Of a DNA stretch of 64,000 nucleotides, positions 54,763-63,355 are shown piece by piece. The stretch is taken from positions 124,001 to 188,000 of the forward strand of contig JACCEO010000001.1 of NCBI GenBank assembly GCA_013416485.1. Reading direction: 5' to 3'. The translations under genes were made by a program, and so were the position numbers. Below the pieces are notes generated by a model. The model was not told the origin of the DNA. It worked only from the letters and a program-made list of their open reading frames with translations, and ran no database searches. The stretch's first letter is position 1. Every line of letters starts with the position of its first letter. The DNA is from Alcaligenaceae bacterium (lineage in GTDB: Bacteria; Pseudomonadota; Gammaproteobacteria; Burkholderiales; Burkholderiaceae_B).

Positions 54763-55809
54763 ATGAGCAATGGTCGCCGTAATTTCATCAAGTCAGCCGG
54801 GTACCTCGCAGTGTTGGGAATGTTGCCCCAAGCCGGTTGGGCTGCGCAGGTTTGTAATCAGCGTGTTGTTGTTGGGACTTGGGGTGGGGATGCCCAGCGT
54901 TTGCTACAGCAAAATGTAGATCCTCTGGTTGCAGAGAACAAGTTGGATGTCATTTATGACGTAGGTAGCGCGCTAACACGACAAACAAAAATGCGTGCCG
55001 AGAAAAATGCACGTAGAACCAGCATGGATATTTCCTGCCTGCGTGATAACGACATGTACCAAATGTCGGTTGAAGGTACCTTGGCTCCTATCGACGATGC
55101 GCTAATCCCCAATATGGTGCACGTCATTCCATCGCTCAGGCGCAGTTACGCTGTGCCGCAAATGTTCAGCGCAATGGTGCTGGTCTATTCCACAGAAGCG
55201 GTTAGCACTGCGCCTACTGGCATGGCAGACTTGTTAGACCCACGTTTCAAGGGCCGTGTTGGTGTCGTCGATGACCAATATGACTACCTGACCTTGGCTG
55301 GTGCTTTGGCGGTGGGTAAACCCAATGACCTGGATGCGGGCTTGGGTTTCTTGAAAGAACTGCGTAAAAATGAACCCAAGGTATACCCTTCAGTGGATGC
55401 CTTGGCAGGTGCTCTGAAAAGCGGGGAAATCTGGGTCACGATGACCTGGAAAGCACGCTCTGTGCAATGGAAAAAAGCAGACCTTGCCGTTGACTATGTA
55501 TTCCCCAAAGAAGGCGCGTTGCCAGCAACTTTTGAAGTGGGCGTCGTGGCCGGCAGCAAAGTCATCGAATGTGGTGTTAATGCTTACTTGAACGCCTTGT
55601 TGTCGCCAACTGTTCAGCAGGGTTTTGCGGAAACTATGGGCTATTCCCCCGTGATTACCAATGCGAATCTGTCTGCAGAACTGCAGGCGGCGGTTGGGTT
55701 CAGCGAGCAGGAACTTCAAGGACTGGTAGCACCTGACTTTGAATTACTTATGAAAAACAAAAGTGCTCTGCTGGATTTCTGGAACCGAGATTTCCGCGTA
55801 GGGCTATAA
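54763..55809 (+). CDS. Family-1 ABC substrate-binding protein with Tat signal (PotD/Fbp-like)
   Basis: 348 residues from the ATG at 54763, which has AGAGG 10 bases ahead; an ATG at 54730 is upstream. The N-terminus GRRNFIKSAG is a twin-arginine signal followed by a hydrophobic stretch ending at GWAA, so the receptor is exported folded. The mature part is an SBP_bac_8/1-type fold (VVVGTWGGDAQRLL). Relatives bind polyamines, opines, iron or amino-acid conjugates. The neighbouring asparaginase-family enzyme suggests an asparagine or aspartyl conjugate. Confidence 0.88.
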   Translation: MSNGRRNFIKSAGYLAVLGMLPQAGWAAQVCNQRVVVGTWGGDAQRLLQQNVDPLVAENKLDVIYDVGSALTRQTKMRAEKNARRTSMDISCLRDNDMYQMSVEGTLAPIDDALIPNMVHVIPSLRRSYAVPQMFSAMVLVYSTEAVSTAPTGMADLLDPRFKGRVGVVDDQYDYLTLAGALAVGKPNDLDAGLGFLKELRKNEPKVYPSVDALAGALKSGEIWVTMTWKARSVQWKKADLAVDYVFPKEGALPATFEVGVVAGSKVIECGVNAYLNALLSPTVQQGFAETMGYSPVITNANLSAELQAAVGFSEQELQGLVAPDFELLMKNKSALLDFWNRDFRVGL

Positions 55810-55844
55810 GCAGCATAGTCCTAAGGCACAACAAAGGATACGTT

Positions 55845-56825
55845 TTGATTGTTATTACAAATAATGAAGGCAAGGCGGGTATACCCGTCACTGCCCGTTT
55901 GTTAGAAGCGGGCAAGCCTGGCCTAGAGGCCGTAGAGGCTGGTGTTCGCATGGTCGAAAGCGACCCCGAAGTGCGTACGGTTGGGCACGGCGGTTGGCCT
56001 AATTTATTGGGCGAGGTCGAACTGGACGCGTCCATTATGTGTGGCAGTACATTACGTACTGGCGCAGTCGGTGCCCTTAAGGGGTATTTGCATCCTATTA
56101 GTATTGCCCGTGAAGTTATGGAGCGCTTGCCCCATGAAATTATTGTGGGTGAAGGGGCTGCACGGTTTGCCCACGAAGTAGGTGCAGAAGCGGGTGATTT
56201 ATTGGCCGATCATTCACGTCAAGCTTGGAACAACTGGTATGCCAGTGAAGTCAATCAGGCGGATCAGGACATCTGGCCCAATGCTGCCCTAATTGACTAC
56301 TGCCACAATGCCGTTGATCCTGAAATTGGCAAAGACACCACCGTCTTCCTGGCACAGGATGAACACATGGATATCACCGCCGGTACTAGTACGTCGGGTT
56401 GGGGTTGGAAGTATCCAGGTCGATTAGGTGATAGCCCCATTATAGGGGCCGGCTCGTACGCTGACAGCCGTTACGGCGCGTGTGCCTGTACCGGTGCTGG
56501 TGAGATGACCATACGTGCAGGTACGGCACGTGCTGTCGTGTTGTACATGAAAATGGGTATGTCGGTGCAGGATGCCGTCGAGGAAGCGGTTAACGACATG
56601 CGTGCATTGAAGGGTGGCCTGATCAGTCGTGTCACCATTCATGCCATTGATAACGCCGGCAACCACCGCGTGGTAGCGGTAAATGGGATTCCTGGCAACT
56701 TCTATTGGTACTGGAAGTCAGGTATGGAGCAGCCCGAGGCGCGTTTTGCGGAACTGATACAAATCACAGAGGATCAGCCACAGAATAAACCTATTGCCAT
56801 GTCGGTATATACCCAAGGCACGTAA
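55845..56825 (+). CDS. Glycosylasparaginase/isoaspartyl peptidase-family Ntn hydrolase
   Basis: 326 residues from a TTG start with AAGGA 7 bases ahead. By alignment with glycosylasparaginase the autocleavage site is D164-T165 (GKDTTVFLA), T165 being the N-terminal nucleophile of the beta chain. The substrate-binding RLGDSP (193-198) and the GTSTSGW and GAGSYAD loops are present. There is no signal peptide, so it acts in the cytosol. It would cleave N4-(GlcNAc)-asparagine to aspartate and amino sugar, or isoaspartyl peptides. It is last in the RpiR-ABC cluster, fitting uptake followed by hydrolysis. Confidence 0.9.
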   Translation: MIVITNNEGKAGIPVTARLLEAGKPGLEAVEAGVRMVESDPEVRTVGHGGWPNLLGEVELDASIMCGSTLRTGAVGALKGYLHPISIAREVMERLPHEIIVGEGAARFAHEVGAEAGDLLADHSRQAWNNWYASEVNQADQDIWPNAALIDYCHNAVDPEIGKDTTVFLAQDEHMDITAGTSTSGWGWKYPGRLGDSPIIGAGSYADSRYGACACTGAGEMTIRAGTARAVVLYMKMGMSVQDAVEEAVNDMRALKGGLISRVTIHAIDNAGNHRVVAVNGIPGNFYWYWKSGMEQPEARFAELIQITEDQPQNKPIAMSVYTQGT

Positions 56826-56835
56826 AAAAAGGTGA

Positions 56836-57765
56836 TCAGCTTTGGTTACTTACCCCAAACGGGATATGCACCATAGGAATTTTTTCTGATGATGGCTGCA
56901 AATGCCCTAGCTGATCATCAAAAAACATATGGGGTCGTAAGATAGACAAGATGCGTGACTTGTCCATGCCGCCCAAGAAAAAAGTTTCATCTGGCGATAC
57001 GCCCCAAGCTTTCAACGTGGTTGTGACACGTTCGTGGGCGGGGGCGTTGCGTGCCGTCACAATCGCAATACGCAATATTTTCTGATAGCTAGGGTTATCT
57101 TTGGCTTGCTGGTTTTCCAGCTGCTGCAGATGCGATAGCTTGGTGAATAAATCAGCTAACGGACCCTGATTGTGGGGTACCGTCATATGCCGTGTCTCGT
57201 GCGCTTGGAATTCCACCAAACTATTGTTGCGCTTGTATACGGCTTCGGCTTCGTCGTCGGCTAGTACGCCGTCAAAGTCAAAGGCCACCCGTAACTCGTG
57301 GTCCGTTTCATCATCATAGATTTTTGACGGTAGCACCAGCCCGGCCGGGTACTGGGCTTGTATGGCCTTTTGTACGTCTTCGGTGTTGGCGCTTAAAAAC
57401 AAGGACGCATTGAAGGCGGGTACATATTGGTAGGGTGACTTTCCAGTAGTGAAAGCGGCTCGGGTGATATCCAGCTGATAATGTTGAATCGACCGGAATA
57501 TGCGTAACCCGGTTTCTGGCGAATTGCGCGATAGCAGTACGACTTCTACCGGCATATGCTCGGGGAATGCTTGGTTGATGGACAGGAAGCGGCGTAAGAA
57601 CGGAAAGGCCACACCACGCGGAAACGGCCGGTCTAGGTTTTGTTCCTGGTGGGCGCGATAGGCTTCTTGCCCTTGATTCAGAAAGACCGAATGGGATTCT
57701 GACAGGTCAAACAAGGCGCTGGATGCTACGCCAATAACCAGCTTTTTTTCTATGGGATACGTCAT
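56836..57765 (-). CDS. Cytosolic 5'-nucleotidase (NT5C1/cN-I family)
   Basis: 309 residues. The HAD-type motif is VAFDFDGVLADDEAE with D163 and D165, and a late GGMDKSRIL matches the family. N-terminal 'LVIGVASSALFDLSESH' is the family opening. It removes the 5'-phosphate from nucleoside monophosphates such as AMP. It is convergent with the Ntn hydrolase gene, 10 bases apart. Confidence 0.88.
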   Translation of the reverse strand: MTYPIEKKLVIGVASSALFDLSESHSVFLNQGQEAYRAHQEQNLDRPFPRGVAFPFLRRFLSINQAFPEHMPVEVVLLSRNSPETGLRIFRSIQHYQLDITRAAFTTGKSPYQYVPAFNASLFLSANTEDVQKAIQAQYPAGLVLPSKIYDDETDHELRVAFDFDGVLADDEAEAVYKRNNSLVEFQAHETRHMTVPHNQGPLADLFTKLSHLQQLENQQAKDNPSYQKILRIAIVTARNAPAHERVTTTLKAWGVSPDETFFLGGMDKSRILSILRPHMFFDDQLGHLQPSSEKIPMVHIPFGVSNQS

Positions 57766-57978
57766 GATTCAAGCCCAGCCACCATAAGCAAGCCTACACT
57801 ATACACATGCTGCTTCAGGTTTCATGTGGGAATAGTGTTTTAAGGTTTTGGGATAACTAGCTAGCGCTAAATATGCGGCTGTAGGACAGTTCTTTATTAA
57901 CTTGTATAGTAGACAGTTACGCTTATGCCGCGTCTAGTGTCCTAACTGACAGCATCCCTACAGGAGGTTTTTAGCACC

Positions 57979-59121
57979 ATGAGTTTTCCGTTATTTACGC
58001 CTTTTACTTTAGGCAGCGTTACCTCACGCAACCGCTTGGTTGTATCCCCTATGTGCCAGTACGCCGCTGTGGATGGCATGCCTAATGACTGGCATTTGGC
58101 ACATTTGGGTCGTTTTGCTCAGGGTGGATTTGGCATCATTATGCTAGAAGCCACGGCGGTGGTGCCCGAAGGGCGTATTACGCATGGTGATTTGGGCCTG
58201 TGGTCCGACGACCATATTCCAGCCTTCACACGCCTTAGTCACTTTATTAAGCAACAGGGTGTGGTGCCTGCTATACAGCTAGGGCATGCAGGCCGTAAGG
58301 CCAGTTCGGCACGACCCTGGCACGGTAATGGTTCGTTGCAGGTCGATGGCCCTGCTGATCACGGTCAGCCTTGGCTCACAATGGCTCCTAGTGCAATTCC
58401 TATGGCTGAAGGCTGGCACACCCCCAAGGAAATGACCTCCTTGGACATGGAAACGCTGAAAGCACAGTGGGTGTCGGCGACGCAACGTGCGTTACAGTCC
58501 GGTTTCGAGTTTCTTGAAGTGCACGCGGCGCACGGTTATTTGCTGCACTCCTTTTTGTCGCCTTTGTCGAATTTACGCCAAGATGCTTATGGTGGCGACT
58601 TGGACGGACGTATGAAATTTCCCTTGGAAGTTGTTGAAGCTGTCCGTGCAGTGTGGCCTGACGACAAGCCGCTAGCCGTGCGTATTTCAGCCGTTGATGG
58701 CTTAGATGGTGGTATTTCCATCGAAGACTCTACCCGCTTTGCGCAGGAACTAAAATCCCGAGGTGTAGATATTGTGGACTGTTCGTCAGGCGGTATTGCT
58801 GGTGGGGCGTCGGCAGCACGGGTGGCGCGCAAACCAGGGTTTCAAGTGCCGTTTGCCCAGGCCATTCGTGCAGGTGCTGGCATTAAGACGATGGCGGTTG
58901 GCCTAATTATGGATCCCGTTATGGCGAATGATGTAGTGGCCCAAGGGCAGGCAGACTTGGTTGCTTTGGGCCGTGAGGCACTAGTGAATCCGAACTGGCC
59001 ACTACACGCGTATCGCAGTTTAACGGGCGATACTTCGTTTGATCAGTGGCCAGTTCAAGCGGGCTGGTGGTTGGATCGACGCGAATGGTCGCTAAACCCA
59101 ACCGCAGCCGCTGCAGGATAG
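57979..59121 (+). CDS. NADH:flavin oxidoreductase, old yellow enzyme (YqjM type)
   Basis: 380 residues, a FMN-binding (beta/alpha)8 barrel. Class-II OYE residues are seen: C26 (SPMCQYAA), which tunes the flavin, H182 and H185 (VHAAHGYLLHSF), and Y187. AGGAGG lies 11 bases before the ATG. It reduces activated C=C bonds such as enones with NADPH. The 213-base gap upstream carries no strong promoter match. It converges with the CoA racemase/transferase gene. Confidence 0.93.
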   Translation: MSFPLFTPFTLGSVTSRNRLVVSPMCQYAAVDGMPNDWHLAHLGRFAQGGFGIIMLEATAVVPEGRITHGDLGLWSDDHIPAFTRLSHFIKQQGVVPAIQLGHAGRKASSARPWHGNGSLQVDGPADHGQPWLTMAPSAIPMAEGWHTPKEMTSLDMETLKAQWVSATQRALQSGFEFLEVHAAHGYLLHSFLSPLSNLRQDAYGGDLDGRMKFPLEVVEAVRAVWPDDKPLAVRISAVDGLDGGISIEDSTRFAQELKSRGVDIVDCSSGGIAGGASAARVARKPGFQVPFAQAIRAGAGIKTMAVGLIMDPVMANDVVAQGQADLVALGREALVNPNWPLHAYRSLTGDTSFDQWPVQAGWWLDRREWSLNPTAAAAG

Positions 59122-59133
59122 TAAGCCTGCGAT

Positions 59134-60147
59134 TTATTTGAACGTAACGGGTGGTACCGGTATGCCATTCTTGAAAAAAGACGGTATACCAGCAGGGCCA
59201 CGCGCTTCGTTCATGTCCAGGACCGGGGTGCAGCAGCAATCCGTATTAACAAATAATGCATCCCAGTCGTCGCGCGTGCGCATTTTCATGCAACGGTCAA
59301 TTTCTTGTTCCAGGCTTGGCCAGTAATCGCGGTCATGCTGTCGATCTAAGTCGACGTTGGCCTGGATAACGTCTATGAATGCCCGAAAGAACTTTGGTTC
59401 TATGGCGCCCACAGCCATCCATTTCTGATCCAGGGTTTGATAGCAACGGTAATAGGGTGCAGCACCATCCAGAATGTTGGCGTTACGGTTGGTTTCCCAT
59501 AGTCCGCCATCGGCTAGGCTGTACAGCATAGTCATTAACGATGTTGTACCTTCAAAGATGCTGGTTTCTACGACGCTGCCACGGCCATCTTTGTGGCGAC
59601 TGACTTGGGCAGCCAGTAGGCCGGCCACCAGGTGCATAGCGGCACCACCAAAGTCACCCACTAGATTAAGTGGGGGTACGGGGCCAGAATCTCCTATTGC
59701 ATGCAGTGCCCCTGTCATGGACAGGTAGTTGATGTCGTGCCCCGCGTCTGTACTGCGTGGTGAGCTGCTGCCCCAACCACTGCAGCGTCCTATGATAAGT
59801 GCAGGGGCAATGGCGTGCAGTATGTCTGGGCCTAGTCCTAAGCGTTCCAGCGTGCCTGGGCGTAAGCCTTCAAGCAGCATGTCGGCATGGGGCAGCAGTT
59901 CAAATAACTGCTGCTGACCAGCGGGAGACTTCAAATCGATTTTGACCCGTTGCTTATCGTGTTGCAGGTAGTCAAATTCCGGTGCAACAGGTATGCCTAG
60001 TCCCCGGTCGTGTAGCGAGTCAACTACGGTGACCGTAGCACCCATTTGCCGCAAAAAATTACTGGCGAAAGGCACGGGACCAATAGAGGCCAGTTCGATA
60101 ATGGTTAGCCCACTAAGCGGGCCTGTTGTTGTGATTGGTGCTGTCAT
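59134..60147 (-). CDS. CoA-transferase family III, alpha-methylacyl-CoA racemase-like
   Basis: 337 residues. H137 (GHDINYLSMTGALHAIG, first His) and D165 (NLVGDFGG) align with the proton-transfer pair of the racemase MCR, favouring a racemase over a true CoA transferase. It would interconvert (R)- and (S)-2-methylacyl-CoA so that an acyl-CoA dehydrogenase can act. It overlaps that dehydrogenase gene by 4 bases, which supports the role. Confidence 0.88.
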   Translation of the reverse strand: MTAPITTTGPLSGLTIIELASIGPVPFASNFLRQMGATVTVVDSLHDRGLGIPVAPEFDYLQHDKQRVKIDLKSPAGQQQLFELLPHADMLLEGLRPGTLERLGLGPDILHAIAPALIIGRCSGWGSSSPRSTDAGHDINYLSMTGALHAIGDSGPVPPLNLVGDFGGAAMHLVAGLLAAQVSRHKDGRGSVVETSIFEGTTSLMTMLYSLADGGLWETNRNANILDGAAPYYRCYQTLDQKWMAVGAIEPKFFRAFIDVIQANVDLDRQHDRDYWPSLEQEIDRCMKMRTRDDWDALFVNTDCCCTPVLDMNEARGPAGIPSFFKNGIPVPPVTFK

Positions 60148-61325
60148 TTGACCAACCTTTTAGCGACTTCTTCCAGCATCACTTCCGTGGCACCACCAGC
60201 GATGGCTTGTACGCGAGCATCACGGGACATACGTTCTACCGCTGTTTCACGCATATAGCCCGAACCACCGTGAAATTGGACGCAGTCATACATGACTTCG
60301 TTGACCAGTTCACCACATAGGGCTTTGATCATAGACACTTCTTTGGTCAGAATCTGGCCTTGGGTGTCTCGCCATGCTGTGTTGTAGACCAGTTGACGCG
60401 CAGCTTCCACTTTGGCTGACAATAAGGCCAACCGGTGACGTATGGCTTGTTTATCCCATAAAGTGGCGCCAAATGCTTTGCGTTGGGTAACCCAGTCTAG
60501 GGTGAGTTCTATCGCTTTACTGGCTTCACCCATTGCTTGAGCACCCATGACGATGCGTTCATTTTGCAAGTTCTTCACCAAAGAATAGAAGCCTTTGTTT
60601 TCTGTCCCCAGTAAATTAGAGGCGGGAATGCGGCAGTCCTGGAAGGAGAGTTCTGCCGTGTCAGAACTTAACCAGCCGTGTTTTTTCAGTGGTTTTGCAA
60701 TGGAAAATCCAGGGGTATCCTTGTCAACAATGAACATGGAGATATCGTGATGGCCGCGTCCAGATGTACCCGTTTTGGCAGCAACGAAGAATACGTCCCC
60801 ATACACCCCGTTAGTGATGTAGGTTTTTGCACCATTCAGTACATAGAAATCACCGTCACGTTTAGCGGTGGTGCGCATGCTAGCCAAGTCCGAACCCGCA
60901 TCGGGTTCTGTCATGGCGACAGCCGCAATTTTTTTACCCGAGATCAGATCTGGCATGTACTTAGCTAGCTGTTCGGGGTTACCGGCATGTGCCAGATGCG
61001 GTGATGCCATGTCGGTATGTACTAAGACTGTGATGGCAAATCCGCCAAAGGTTGAGCGGCCCAGTTCTTCGGCTAACACCACGGTGGCTAGCGTATCCAG
61101 TTCACTACCGCCGTAGTCCGAGTCGTAACGTATGCCCAGCAAACCCAGATCGCCCATCTCTTGCAGCACCTGGCGTGGCACGTAGCCGTCTTCTTCCCAC
61201 TGCTCGGCGTGGGGTTTTACCCGCTCTTCCACAAAGCGACGTATCGTGTCGCGCAGCATTTCATGGTCGCTGGTGAAGTAGGGGGTGCTGTTCTGATTAA
61301 GTGATAAGTCTTGGGGTGAATTCAT
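60144..61325 (-). CDS. Acyl-CoA dehydrogenase
   Basis: 393 residues with the usual three domains. MTEPDAGSDLA and YITNGVYGDVFFVAAK are FAD and substrate signatures, and QRKAFG and QFHGGSGYMRE are in the C-terminal helical part. The C-terminal loop reads GGATEVM, without the YEG glutamate of short- and medium-chain enzymes, so the base is probably E in the AIELTLDW helix, as in long-chain and isovaleryl-CoA types. With the racemase-like neighbour it probably handles 2-methyl-branched acyl-CoAs. Confidence 0.9.
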   Translation of the reverse strand: MNSPQDLSLNQNSTPYFTSDHEMLRDTIRRFVEERVKPHAEQWEEDGYVPRQVLQEMGDLGLLGIRYDSDYGGSELDTLATVVLAEELGRSTFGGFAITVLVHTDMASPHLAHAGNPEQLAKYMPDLISGKKIAAVAMTEPDAGSDLASMRTTAKRDGDFYVLNGAKTYITNGVYGDVFFVAAKTGTSGRGHHDISMFIVDKDTPGFSIAKPLKKHGWLSSDTAELSFQDCRIPASNLLGTENKGFYSLVKNLQNERIVMGAQAMGEASKAIELTLDWVTQRKAFGATLWDKQAIRHRLALLSAKVEAARQLVYNTAWRDTQGQILTKEVSMIKALCGELVNEVMYDCVQFHGGSGYMRETAVERMSRDARVQAIAGGATEVMLEEVAKRLVK

Positions 61326-61447
61326 GGTTGTCTCTGGGTTATTAACTGACTTGTATATTTGCGGGCATTATAAAAATTTACAGACGAACTGCAAGTGCCA
61401 ACGGCTTAACATTAGCACTTAACCATACTGTTGCGGACACTACACTC

Positions 61448-61954
61448 ATGAAATACCTGAAAGGCTATTCACAGGATCTACAAGACAAGGTTAGGCAAGT
61501 AGTCAGCCAGGGCTTGTTGGCAGATGGCTTGCGCAGCCGTTACCCCAGCGGGCATGGCGTGCGTACTGATAAAGCTTTATATGACTATGTGCTTGGCCTG
61601 AAAAATCAATACATACGCAACGGCGCACCCATTAGCAAAGTTACCTTCGACAGCAAAATTCAGGTGATTGCGCACGCCTTAGGTACACACGCTACGGTTT
61701 CACGGGTGCAGGGTAAAAACCTGAAAAGCAAACGCGAAATTCGCATCGCTACGCTATTTCGCGCCGCGCCTGAGGAGTTCCTGAGGATGATAGCGGTACA
61801 TGAACTGGCCCATTTGAAAGAAAGTGATCACAACAAAAGTTTTTATCAGTTGTGCCTGCACATGGAGCCCAATTACTACCAGTACGAGTTTGATGTTCGC
61901 CTGTATTTGACCCATCTGGATCAGCCCGGTGGGGCAGGTTTGTGGGATGCTTGA
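61448..61954 (+). CDS. YgjP-like metal-dependent hydrolase (zincin fold)
   Basis: 168 residues. The zinc motif HELAHLKESDHNKSF is like that of WLM/YgjP proteins (HExxH plus a third His). Most of the chain is conserved YgjP-type sequence (NGAPISKVTFDSK and similar). Physiological function is unsettled; a homolog has been reported to hydrolyse UTP-type nucleotides. It is a lone gene between two operons. Confidence 0.85.
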   Translation: MKYLKGYSQDLQDKVRQVVSQGLLADGLRSRYPSGHGVRTDKALYDYVLGLKNQYIRNGAPISKVTFDSKIQVIAHALGTHATVSRVQGKNLKSKREIRIATLFRAAPEEFLRMIAVHELAHLKESDHNKSFYQLCLHMEPNYYQYEFDVRLYLTHLDQPGGAGLWDA

Positions 61955-62107
61955 TCATCCTCTCTTTTTTTAAAAAACCATCAAATTAAAGGGAAAACCC
62001 CAGTTAATAAAGCTCCCGATTTCAAGTTATAACAACAAGGTTGATATATATAAAAAACAGATAAATATCGATTTGTTTGATAAATAACATGTCACTCTGG
62101 AGACAAC

Positions 62108-63292
62108 ATGAAAGCTATTTTTGGGAAAAGTTTGATTGGTGGTGCCTTAACTGCGCTAATGCTGACCGCAGCTCAACCAGTTGTTGCGCAGGAGTCTTTT
62201 CGTATTGCGGGCATAGTTCCACTTAGCGGTGCGTGGGGAATTATTGGTGAAAGTATGCGCCGTGGTGCCACTATCGCTTTTGAGGAGCGTGATAACAAAG
62301 TCTTAGGCAAGCCTATAGAGGTTGTCTGGGACGACACCGAAACATCGACTCAGGTAGCGGTTCAAAAAACTACTCGCGCTTTATCAAAAGAAACACACAC
62401 TGTGTTTGGCGAGGTCAGCTCCGGTTCTACCTTGGCAATCATGAAGCTCACGCAGCAGCGCAAAGTACCGCAAATTATTACCTTGTCGGCTGATGACAGG
62501 ATTACGGGCTCAGATAAATCACGCTATGCGTTCAGGACATCGAATACCGTAGCGATGGAAAATAAAATGATAGGCGAATTTGCTAAACGCAAGGGCGTCA
62601 AAAAAGTCTATGCCGTGATCGCTGACTACCAGGTGGGTCGAGATATGTGGGCAGCGCTTAAAGCGGATCTGGAATCGAAAGGCATTGAAGTGGTGGGTGT
62701 GGATTTCACCGCGATAGGTACGAAAGACTATGCCGTCCTGATCGACAAGGCACTGAAATCTGGTGCTGATGGCTTGGCAACAATCATTGTGGGCGGCGAT
62801 GTGATTACAGCGCTTAAGCAAGGTGGTGAGGTTGGCTTGGCTGAGAAGATGACGGTTATGGGCACCATGCTGATGGATGAAACGCTGGGCCAGTCGGTGG
62901 GTGAAGCAGGCTCTTTGGGAATTAACTCTACTTTGCGTTATCACTTTACCCAGGATACACCACGCAATAAACGCTTCGTTGACGCCTATGTGGCCAAATA
63001 TGGCGAGGTGCCCAGTCAGTATGCGGGTGAAGCCTACGATGGTCTTAGCTGGTGGTTGGATACCGTAGAAAGTACAGGTGTGTGGGACAAGGAAAAATGG
63101 GTCGAAGCTTTTAGCACCAGTGTGCGTGAGGACTCGGTCGAGGGCATGAAACGTATGCGTGCCTGCGACAACCAAGCTGAACAAGTGGGTTTGTTTGGAA
63201 CGGCGGTTGCTGGTACCGGAGATATGCCATCTGTATTGATGGAAGTTACAGAAACGTTTACAGCCGAAGAACTGTTCGAGCCTTGTAAATAA
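62108..63292 (+). CDS. Branched-chain-type ABC transporter substrate-binding protein
   Basis: 394 residues, with GGAGA just before the ATG. The signal peptide ends near residue 27 (AAQPVVAQ). The body is a Peripla_BP_6 fold (FRIAGIVPLSGAWGIIGESM). The 153-base gap upstream is very AT-rich and probably holds the promoter. A LivH-like permease gene follows, so this begins a third importer of this family in the window. Confidence 0.9.
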   Translation: MKAIFGKSLIGGALTALMLTAAQPVVAQESFRIAGIVPLSGAWGIIGESMRRGATIAFEERDNKVLGKPIEVVWDDTETSTQVAVQKTTRALSKETHTVFGEVSSGSTLAIMKLTQQRKVPQIITLSADDRITGSDKSRYAFRTSNTVAMENKMIGEFAKRKGVKKVYAVIADYQVGRDMWAALKADLESKGIEVVGVDFTAIGTKDYAVLIDKALKSGADGLATIIVGGDVITALKQGGEVGLAEKMTVMGTMLMDETLGQSVGEAGSLGINSTLRYHFTQDTPRNKRFVDAYVAKYGEVPSQYAGEAYDGLSWWLDTVESTGVWDKEKWVEAFSTSVREDSVEGMKRMRACDNQAEQVGLFGTAVAGTGDMPSVLMEVTETFTAEELFEPCK

Positions 63293-63314
63293 TCGCAAGC
63301 TACCTTGGTTATGC

Positions 63315-63353
63315 CTAGCTACGGTGTAGCTAGAGCATGACCCTATGGGGTCA
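63315..63353 (+). other. Two tandem hairpins between receptor and permease genes
   Basis: CTAGCTAC (63315-63322) pairs with GTAGCTAG (63326-63333) across a 3-nt loop. TGACCC (63338-63343) pairs with GGGTCA (63348-63353) across a 4-nt loop. The second hairpin contains the GGGG that would act as ribosome site for the permease ATG at 63356. This resembles the hairpin arrangement at 26272-26404. Confidence 0.55.
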
Positions 63354-63355
63354 TT

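Noticed and set aside
57882-57910. Promoter upstream of the old-yellow-enzyme gene (TAGGAC, then TATAGT at 57905)
   Set aside because: The -35 match is poor; the -10 alone is too common in AT-rich DNA.
62519-63298. 259-codon minus-strand frame opposite the third receptor gene
   Set aside because: Antisense shadow; the plus-strand protein has a signal peptide, fold motifs and ribosome site.
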